Shown here: positions 56,681 through 64,000 of the stretch, piece by piece | Position numbering within the stretch: the first letter of the stretch is position 1 | Layout: each line of letters starts with the position of its first letter | DNA from: Thermoascus crustaceus | Taxonomy: Eukaryota; Ascomycota; Eurotiomycetes; Eurotiales; Thermoascaceae | DNA: 64,000 bases | Direction of reading: 5' to 3' | Assembly: GCA_001599835.1 (NCBI GenBank) | Contig: BCIC01000002.1 | Location: forward strand, 4,182,762-4,246,761 | Position numbers and translations under genes: made by a program | The notes under the pieces: generated by a model | The model's database searches: none | What the model was told of the DNA's origin: nothing | Seen by the model: only the letters and a program-made list of their open reading frames with translations

Positions 56681-57450
56681 TGCCAGACACTAGTTGCCGG
56701 TACAGATTATGAGCAAATAATAAGTACAGGTTCAACCTCGAGTTTTATCTGGCATTTGTATACACGAGTAATAAATTCAAATCACATGAGTGCTTTCTTT
56801 TTCCTGTATAAACATATCTTTTTCTTCTATTTAAGCGCCGGATCTTCTCATGTTAGCCACTCCTACCCCGCCTAATAGAAACCGTTGTGGGAAGACGAGG
56901 CAGTGCAAGAACCAGAATATGGCCCCCAACACTCGTTGAGAGGACATAAGCGCTGGAACCTGCAGTATCAAATGGTTGTGCACATGCAAATCCATAATTT
57001 ATTCCGGGGTCAGTGATATTCCTTTTCCATTTCTGGTGCACTGCTTTAGTACAGTCTGATTCTTTTCTGTTGTTGATGCCGATCGACGTGCTGATCCTGG
57101 ACATTTTCCGCCCCCGCCGGAGATACCAACATCAACATCAGCCATCGCATCGCCTCTTCCACTAATGCCTACATGCACACACTGGTCCAATCTGGGACCT
57201 TGAATGGGGGCCATATTGTTCTCTATAGTTTATTTTTAGAGACAAAAATATGTGGTATCCAGAAAGTGATATCGTGCACTTATGCGACTCTTGTCCATAA
57301 ATATGGGGCGTCTTCCTTTACTCAGGCTCACTATCTAAAGGCATCCCGATTGTTTCCCTTGTTCTCATCTTCCTCTGCATAGAAGGCTTCGCAATAGCCA
57401 TTTGACCATTGTCCTAGAAAATCTTACACTCTCATAAACACTCTGCTACG
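56681..57450. other. Intergenic, no gene seen
   Basis: About 770 bp. Minus frames at 56853-57104 and 56999-57214 overlap each other in different frames and have no motif. The end is the promoter of the secreted-protein gene. Confidence 0.35.
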
Positions 57451-58507
57451 ATGAAGCAGCAAATGATCACAGCTCTCCCCATCTTCTTGGGAAACATTCT
57501 ATTTGTTTCCGGCTATCCTTTTATCCCTTGGCTATCTACACGAACCGACGCCGCCTCTGACTCGACGAATCTCATATGTCTTGAGCAAGAATATGCTGCT
57601 CCGCAGCGTGACAAGGATGGGATACCAAGTGTCGACAGCAGCTTCCGTCATTTCTGCGATCTAACAGAGGGCGAACCGGTGAAAATGCTTGGCCTGTACA
57701 CCACTGATCTACGTTGTAAGTTTACAGCATGATGCAATGTTAGGATATCCACTTGCTAACCGCCTGTTAATTTTTAGATTCCGGTTCTCTAGCCCGAGTC
57801 ACCAGTGGAGGCCACAACCCCTTCTCGATCTCAGCGAGATGGAGTGGTGGACCAGGCTGTAAAGATACGGAGTTGGTCCCGAAGGATGAATGTCTCGATA
57901 GATTCACCAGTGGCATGAGTCAATGCGATCCCAACTCGGGCGAAACACACGGAATGTATATCAGGGGGAAGTGCATAACTTACGTAGGTGCAATGCAAAG
58001 CAAAAGGAGGCAGATGCGTTCAGCTAGCTAACCCGGCTTAATACAGGGCATTGAGATCAATGCTCCTAACAACACTTCGCTACCGACCCAGTTCCCTCCT
58101 CCTGTAGTACCTTGCGTTGCGGACTCCAACCAGGGAATCAGCAAAGAGGACTTCATAGAAGCGAGGGACGCTTGGTGCAGTGACACTTTAAAGGGGTTGG
58201 ACCAATCGAAAGATTACGCGAAATACTTCCAGTTTGGACTAAACAAAAAGAACGGTGGCCAATGCAGTAAGGACGACTGCATAAAGACGATCAATTCCTT
58301 GTGGAATACCTGTGAGTATCTCCTTAAAAAATGAGACGTAAATACAATACTGATATCGATAAAACTGTGACAGGTGGCGAGTACTCGAGTCGTCCAGAGC
58401 CTGGGAATGATCCCGCTCTAGATAGTCACAAGGGTACTCTCCGAGGAACTGGTGGAATTGAGGGAGAGTGTGGCCTTTATAGTTTCCAGTTTACCGATCC
58501 GAACTAG
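57451..58507 (+). CDS. Secreted Cys-containing protein of unknown function
   Basis: Exons 57451-57715, 57778-57983, 58047-58311 and 58374-58507 give 289 residues. The signal peptide is MKQQMITALPIFLGNILFVSG. The mature protein has about a dozen cysteines spread over the chain (NLICLEQEY, RHFCDLTEG, GPGCKDTEL, DECLDRF, SQCDPNSG, GKCITYGI, VVPCVADS, AWCSDTL, GGQCSKDDC, NTCGEYSS, GECGLYSF). It has several Asn-x-Thr/Ser sites and no membrane span. All three introns join in frame. No named domain is recognised. The pattern suggests a disulfide-rich extracellular protein, perhaps an effector or wall-associated protein; that is inference. Confidence 0.8.
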
Positions 58508-58745
58508 TGCTGGAAAGTCTGTGGAGGATATTGACGACACCCCTTGTATAATAAAGAACTAGCTCTCGATGTCAGTTTCTCTTTTCTGCATTTGCGCCAG
58601 TCGTAAAGGTGCGAGAAATGGTGGTTATGAAGGACTTCCGCAGAGCTCATTGAACTTTGTAAATAGCTCCCCCCCAAAAAAGGTTTCTTAACAGCTATTA
58701 TCAAATATCACTGTTTAGTACCTATGTAATAACTAAGCTACATAT

Positions 58746-59000
58746 GTGTCGTGGAAAGTTGTGGAACTAAGTAACACCACACTTTCTGTTCAAAGTTTTC
58801 TACCTTATATACTCCAATCAAAGCTCATATGGAATATTCAATATATGTCTCTCTCGATGAGTTCGAATAGAACCCGCTTTATGAAAGTGTCACCCTTATG
58901 GCACACTCCTCCAGACGTAATTAATCTGTTGTTGGATCGTGGCGCAGATACGCCGGTGACAGACTCTGCGGCAAAAACAGTGAGAGACTGGGCGAAGTAG
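58746..59000 (+). pseudogene. Ankyrin-repeat gene fragment
   Basis: The end of this frame reads HTPPDVINLLLDRGADTPVT and then DSAAKTVRDWAK and a stop. This is the second half of an ankyrin repeat plus a typical C-terminal cap. The upstream part of the frame has no repeat, so only a 3' remnant of a longer ankyrin gene is left next to the transposons. Confidence 0.6.
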
Positions 59001-59161
59001 AAGAACTGCACATCTGACTGGGGAAGTAGAGAGCGCAGTAAGCCACGTGAATATAGAGTTAGGCATCTACTATTATATACTACAATAACAGTGGGTCGTC
59101 TGTACGGCTTGTCATTCTATGGATGGTCAATGCAGTCCTCTTGATTACGTAATATACGATA

Positions 59162-61043
59162 ATGTATTTCACAAGCGAGCGTGACACACAAGCGAGCGTG
59201 GCACCTAACGCGTTTTGGACGCGACCAAAAATCCCATCTAATTCAACTACCAACCATGCCTCCAAAAGCGCGTCAAAATTCAAATAACTCTATTGAGAAA
59301 GAGGGGAGGGTCCTACTTGCAATATCAGCTATTCAAAAGCAAGAAATTTGCAGTATTCGTGAAGCTGCATATATTTTCAATATCTGCCATGAAACTCTAC
59401 ATTGACAACTTAATGGAAGAACTTCACGCTCAGAAATACGCACCAATAGTTATAAACTGACTCAAAATGAAGAGGAATTGCTTATACAATGGATTCTTTC
59501 ACTAGATTGATGTGGAGCAGCCCCCCGACCATCCCATATACAAGAAATGGCCAATATTCTTCTTGCTGAGCGCGGTACGACACCTATTCAATCAGTCAGG
59601 GAGAATTGGGTTACCAACTTCATTAAATGATGTGATGAAGTGAAAACATGCTATACTCAACACTACAATTATTGATGAGCAAAATGTGAAGACCCTAAAG
59701 TTATTAGGGAGTGGTTTGACTGTGTACAAATCACTATAATGCAATATGGGATTGCACAGGAAGACATCTACAATTTTGATGAAACTGACTTTGCTATGGG
59801 CCTAGTAGCTACTGCATGAGTAGTTACTAGAGCTGATTACTATGGAAAGGCCTCTCTTGTACAGCCAGGCAATCGTGAATGGGTTACTTTGATTGAATGT
59901 ATTAACTCTACTGGTTGGGCTCTTCCTCCATGTATTATCTTCAAGGGGAAGGTCCATATAGAGGGTTGGTATCAAGATTTCAAGCTCCTGTGTGATAGCA
60001 GAATTGAAGTTAGTCCTAATGGATGGACTACTGATGAGATAGGCCTTCACTGGCTTAAAAATCTCTTTATTCCTGCTACTTCTAGTTGGATGACTGGGAA
60101 ATACCGTCTTCTAGTTCTTGACGGCCATGGCAGCCATCTTACACCTCAATTCGATCAAATATGCAGTGAGAATAATATTATTCCTATCTGCATGCCAGCT
60201 CATTCTTCCCACAAGCTTCAACCTCTGGATGTGGGCTGCTTTGCGCCTTTAAAAAAGGCCTANGGGAGCTTAGTGGAGCAGAAAGCGCGCTTAGGAATCA
60301 ATCATATTGATAAACTTGATTTCCTGAAGGCCTTTCCACAAGCTCGCNAAAGCGCTTTTCAAGCAGAAACTATTNGAAATAGCTTNGCAGGCGCTGGCCT
60401 AGTTCCATTCAATCCAGATAGGGTGCTCAGTCAGTTAGAGATCCAACTAAAGACCCCTACACCACCAGGCAGTNNATCNACCAATTCGGCACCTAAAACG
60501 CCCTATACTATTAGGCAGCTGGAGAAGCAGGCATCTGCTACAAAGAAACTGCTTAGGGAACGCGCTCACAGCCATTTACCTTTACTAGAATTGCAATTAG
60601 ACAAGATTATTAAAGGTCATGAATTGACACTTAATGAGCTTGTTCTTGCGCGGGAAGAAATACGCAGATCTTGCGCTGAGAATAAATGGAAATGTCAAAA
60701 GTGAAAGCACTCTACTAGGCAGCTAGCTATTGCAGAGGGCCCAGCTATTCAGGAGGGCTTAGAGCTATTCCAGCATGGGAATAAGGTGGATGAAGGTCAA
60801 GATGCGCTTCCTATAGATCCTGCACTTTCTGCAGTTGGGCCGTGCGTATGAGCGCCACCACACTGCAGCAATTGTCATATTATAGGATATAAGTGATTGC
60901 AATGTCCTAATTGAGTTCCTAATTGATTTTTAGATAGAAATGCAATTGTTTGGTTGATAAAGGCTCTAGTATTTAGCCCATAGGCAGGAATTGGCAGGCG
61001 GTGTCATGCTCGCTTGTGTGTCACGCTCACTTGTGAAATACAT
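59162..61043 (+). mobile_element. Fot1/pogo-type DNA transposon, copy 1 (decayed)
   Basis: The element is 1882 bp, flanked by TA on both sides (59160-59161 and 61044-61045), the usual Tc1/mariner-pogo target. Terminal inverted repeats of 44 bp occupy 59162-59205 and 61000-61043 and differ at three places, all C/T or G/A. Each repeat holds a short unit (AAGCGAGCGTGACAC) twice. The inside encodes a DDE transposase with many stops. Seven undetermined bases (N) lie at 60263-60479, probably from assembly of near-identical copies. Confidence 0.9.
59256..60704 (+). pseudogene. Fot1/pogo transposase, inactivated (copy 1)
   Basis: It starts MPPKARQNSNNSIEKEGRV with an N-terminal helix-turn-helix (ICSIREAAYIFNICHETL). 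The DDE domain shows the first Asp in IYNFDETDFAMG, the second in LLVLDGHGSHLTPQFD and the third in LQPLDVGCFAPLKKA. Stops interrupt it: TGA after LH (about 59402), TGA after SLD, TAA/TGA around 59640-59675, and TGA after LVATA. At the sites of several TGA codons an ancestral CGA is likely. A degraded CCHC zinc knuckle lies past 60850. The frame from 59889 to 60704 is still open (271 codons). Confidence 0.85.
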
Positions 61044-62066
61044 TAATGTAACTTATTTCACTACCAAGTGAGACACCCCCACTGAGTGAGACACCTCACG
61101 CGTTTTGGCCGCGGTCAAAAACCTTGCTCAATTCAACCACCAACCATGCCTCCAAAAGCGCGTCAAAATTCAAGAAATTCAGTCAAGAAAGAGGGAAGAA
61201 TTATACTTGCTATTTCCACTTTAAATAAGCAAGAAATTAGCAGTATTTGTGAAGCAGCACACATCTTTAATATTTCATATGCAACTCTGTGTTGTTGACT
61301 TAATGGAACAACATCGCACTTGGAAACACGCGCCAACAGCCATAAACTGACTTAAAATGAAGAGGAATTGCTTGTACAATGGATTCTATCACTTAATTGA
61401 TGTGGAGTGCCTCCCTGACCATTGCATATTTGAGAAATGGCCAATATTCTTCTTGCTGAGCGCAGTACTACACCTATTCAGACAGTTGGAGAGAACTGGG
61501 TCTCTAAATTCATTAAACAATATGATGAACTGAAAACCCACTATACTCACCACTATGATTATTGATATGCTAAATGTGAAGACCCTAAAGCTATTAGGGA
61601 GTGGTTTGATTGCATACAAATCACTATAATGCAGCATGGGATTGCAATGGAGGATATCTACAATTTCAATGAAACTGGCTTCACTATGAGCCTAGTAGCT
61701 ACTGCTTAAGTAGTTACTAGAGCTGATTACTATGGAAAAGCACCTCTTGTACAGCCAGGCAATTGGGAATGGGTTACTTCTATTGAATGTATCAACTCTA
61801 CTGGATGGGCACTTCCTCCATGCATTATTTTCAAAGGGAAGGTCCATATAGAGGGCTGGTATCAAAAACCAAAGCTCCCATTGGATAGTAGGATTGAAGT
61901 TAGTCCTAATGGATGGACTACAGATGAGATAGGCCTTCACTGGCTTAAAAATCTCTTTATTCCTGCTACTACTGGCTGTATAAGTGGGAAATACCGCCTC
62001 CTAGTTATGGATGGCCATGGCAGCCATCTCACACCTCAATTTGATCAAATATGCAGTGAGAATAAC

Positions 62067-62455
62067 TGTTACGATCAGCATGGACTTGCATGAGGATGGG
62101 AGTTACCCCGCTGGATAAATACTCTTGGTCACGTGGAACTACCATAAGGAACTACCATGAGATGGTAGTCGGAATGGTAGTCACTACCATAACAGACTAC
62201 CATGAGATGGTAGTCAAGATGGTAGTTACTACCATGGAGGACTACCATAGAATGGTAGTCAGAATGGTAGTCAGGAATCATGTATATAAGGACGCTCCTT
62301 AACCATGGGGATTAGGACCGGTGTGGTCAACTCAAATAGCAATCCTAGAGTTAGCATTGCTAGTAACGACTCATTATCTATCTTTCTCCTTGTCTTCTGT
62401 CCTCAAGATAAACCCAACGGCCCTCTGCCTACGAAGTCCTAGGCCCGTCGTTACA
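62067..62455. mobile_element. Solo LTR of a retrotransposon
   Basis: The 389-bp insert begins TGTTACGA and ends TCGTTACA, so it has TG..CA ends in a short inverted repeat. It is flanked by a perfect 5-bp direct repeat ATAAC (62062-62066 and 62456-62460). Copy 1 has the empty site (GAGAATAATATTATTCC), which shows the insertion point. No internal retrotransposon sequence is present, so it is a solo LTR left by recombination. A TATA-like GTATATAAGG lies at about 62281-62290. Confidence 0.88.
62138..62272. repeat. Array of ACTACCAT/ATGGTAGT inverted repeats in the LTR
   Basis: Within 135 bp the 8-mer ACTACCAT occurs six times and its complement ATGGTAGT six times, mostly as facing pairs that could form small hairpins. 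The array sits just upstream of the TATA-like box of the LTR, in the usual place for enhancer repeats in LTR promoters. Confidence 0.8.
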
Positions 62456-63330
62456 ATAACATTATTCCTATCTGCATGCCAGCTCATTCTTCCCACAAGC
62501 TTCAACCTCTGGATGTGGGCTGTTTTGCGCCTTTAAAAAAGGCGTACAGGAGCTTAGTGGAGCAGAAAGCACACTTAGGAATCAATTACATTGACAAGCT
62601 TGATTTCCTAAAGATCTTTCCAGAAGCTTGCGGAAAAGCTTTTAAAGCGGAGACTATCCAGAATAGCTTTGCAGAGGCTGGTCTTATTCCATTCAATCCA
62701 GATAGGGTGCTCAGTCAGTTGAATATTCAACTAAAGACCCCTACACCACCAGGCAGTCGGTCAACTGATTCAGCGCCTAAAACACCATATACCGCTAGGC
62801 AGCTAGAGAAGCAGGCATCTGCAGCAAGAAAACTGCTTAGGGCGCGTACACAGAGCCCTTCTTCTTTGCTAGAAACGCGCTTAGACAAGCTTATTAAAGG
62901 TCATGAATTAGCTCTTAATGAGCTTGTTCTTGCGCGTGAAGAAATACATAAATTTCGCGCTGATAATGAATGGCAAGGTCAAAAGTGGAAGCGCTCTAGT
63001 AGACAGCTAGCTATTGCAGAGGGTCCATCTCTTCAGGAGGGCCTAGAGCGATTCCAGCATGAGAATAAGATCTATGAAGCTCAAGATGCACTTCCTATAG
63101 ATCCAGCACTTTCTGCAGTTGGACCGCGCGTACGAGCGCCCCCGCAGTGTTCTAATTGCCATATTCAGGGACATACTAGAGTTAGATGTCCTAATCCACT
63201 TATTAATTAATTTTTATATAGAAATGCAATTTTTTGGTTGATAAAGACCCTTCTATTTAGCCCATGGGCAGGAATTGGCGGGTGGTGTCTCACTCGGTGG
63301 GGGTGTCTCACTCGGTAGTGAAATACGTTA

Positions 63331-63710
63331 TCTGGCCTAGTTATGTTAGTTATTCCATATCTTCTCCCCCCTTTGTTTTCTTGATCATCTACCATCCCCT
63401 AGAATCCAGGCGAGTCTGAATTTATATTATTAGATATATATAAATAGGCATATGCTGACAGCTATCGAAGTTCTTAGAGCCATACTTACTATTCTCTACT
63501 ATATCTGCCTACCATTCGATCTGCCTACCATTTACCTAAAATCTAAGTAAGTATCTAGGCAAGCGTAGTCTCTATAGAAGTAGTAAGGGCCCAAAGATTT
63601 AATAATAGATTTTAATAATAGATGATGTGATAAATGATAGATCTGCAGTACAGAGTAGTATGGCATATATTGGCTACTGAGTATACTGCTACCATCTACG
63701 GACTAACGTA
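63331..63710. other. AT-rich spacer between elements
   Basis: About 380 bp, AT-rich, with short repeats of ATCTGCCTACCAT (63506-63530). No gene is seen. Confidence 0.4.
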
Positions 63711-64000
63711 ATCGGACACCGAGCGGGCCAGGACACCGAGCGGGCCACCAACCAACGCCTATTATATTAAATATCTAGTTATCTCACCACAACGCCCCTA
63801 AATTGAAGCTATATACACATAAAATAATTGCCTATCTGTTTGGGCAGCTGACCCTAGTATGACCTTGAATATTGCAGTTGCTGCACCGCGGTGGTGCACA
63901 TTTCCTAGGCCGCTCATCACCTTCCACTACCCCCTCTGCTTGCAGCTCTGCAGCTTGCTGAGTGAGCCGCTGACCTTCTTCAGCAGTCAAAATACCCCCT
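63711..64000 (-). mobile_element. Third Fot1/pogo-type element, cut by right edge
   Basis: A TA at 63709-63710 is followed by a terminal repeat holding GGACACCGAGCGGGCCA twice in tandem. The element runs off the window. Its coding strand is minus. The layout matches copies 1 and 2, but the terminal sequence is different. Confidence 0.75.
63832..64000 (-). CDS. C-terminal end of Fot1/pogo transposase (partial)
   Basis: Open frame from the window edge to a TAG at 63832-63834. It reads ILTAEEGQRLTQQAAELQAE, then CAPPRCSNCNIQGHTRVSCP. The CCHC zinc knuckle CSNCNIQGHTRVSC is intact and almost identical to that of copy 2 (CSNCHIQGHTRVRC). The visible part has no stop, so this copy may be less decayed than the two others. 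Confidence 0.75.
   Translation of the reverse strand, partial: GGILTAEEGQRLTQQAAELQAEGVVEGDERPRKCAPPRCSNCNIQGHTRVSCPNR

Larger units (their letters stand above)
61146..63210 (+). pseudogene. Fot1/pogo transposase, inactivated and split by LTR (copy 2)
   Basis: Same protein as copy 1: MPPKARQNSRNSVKKEGRI, helix-turn-helix, FNETGF (the first Asp position changed to Asn), LLVMDGHGSHLTPQFDQICS. The chain is then broken by the LTR and resumes MPAHSSHKLQPLDVGCFAPL. The part after the LTR (62476-63210) is open for 244 codons and ends with an intact CCHC zinc knuckle (CSNCHIQGHTRVRC). Stops occur at about 61298, 61395, 61563 and 61707. Confidence 0.85.
61051..63328 (+). mobile_element. Fot1/pogo-type DNA transposon, copy 2, interrupted by a solo LTR
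   Basis: The element is 2278 bp including a 389-bp LTR and its extra target copy; without them it is 1884 bp, nearly the same as copy 1. TA dinucleotides flank it at 61049-61050 and 63329-63330. Inverted repeats of 45 bp at 61051-61095 and 63284-63328 differ at three places. They hold the unit GAGTGAGACACC twice, unlike copy 1. Only 7 bp (TAATGTA) lie between the two elements. Confidence 0.9.

Noticed and set aside
1..64000. CRISPR arrays, bacterial operons, phage or plasmid functions
   Set aside because: Genes have introns and eukaryotic families throughout; no spaced direct-repeat array was seen.

Overview
The window is nuclear DNA of a filamentous ascomycete, most likely a Eurotiales mould (Aspergillus/Penicillium type). 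The reasons are short introns of about 50-130 bp with GT..AG ends, compact intergenic spaces, and families such as a non-catalytic aspartic-protease relative, an Asi-type RING protein and fungal F-box proteins. The last 5 kb carry decayed Fot1/pogo DNA transposons. The species call is inference; no rRNA or mitochondrial marker is present. Exon borders were read by eye from splice motifs, reading frame and family similarity.

Region 1 (1-5.8 kb) is housekeeping: GPN2 (cut by the left edge), BUB3, ribose-5-phosphate isomerase and the NEDD8-E1 regulatory subunit ULA1. Region 2 (6.6-13.1 kb) is accessory: a broken F-box gene, a GPI-anchored secreted protein and 2.2 kb with no gene. Region 3 (13.1-23.6 kb) holds a membrane-anchored aspartic-protease-like protein that lacks its first catalytic Asp, an Asi1/Asi3-like membrane RING protein, and a 637-residue acidic protein with CxxC pairs.

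Region 4 (24-41.4 kb) is a gene-dense conserved block: a HEI10/CCNB1IP1 RING protein, XAP5/FAM50, FIP1, HSP10, an AA9 lytic polysaccharide monooxygenase with a Cys-rich tail, a 1002-residue XPF-like protein that I propose as a Zip2/SHOC1 relative, the nucleoporin NUP49 and a WRAP53-like WD40 protein. HEI10 and Zip2/SHOC1 act in one meiotic crossover (ZMM) pathway in other organisms, so finding both within about 12 kb is notable. Region 5 (41.4-53 kb) has a small secreted protein, an orphan nuclear-type protein, a PUDP-like HAD phosphatase divergent from a TTC1-like TPR protein, and a type-B carboxylesterase.

Region 6 (53-64 kb) is a decayed compartment: an F-box/LRR pseudogene plus a second degraded copy of its 3' part, an orphan two-exon gene, a secreted Cys-rich protein, an ankyrin fragment, and three Fot1/pogo-type elements. 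Two of these are complete, lie head-to-tail 7 bp apart, and are inactivated mostly by C-to-T type changes. One carries a solo LTR with a perfect 5-bp target duplication. All three have terminal inverted repeats built from a short unit repeated twice.
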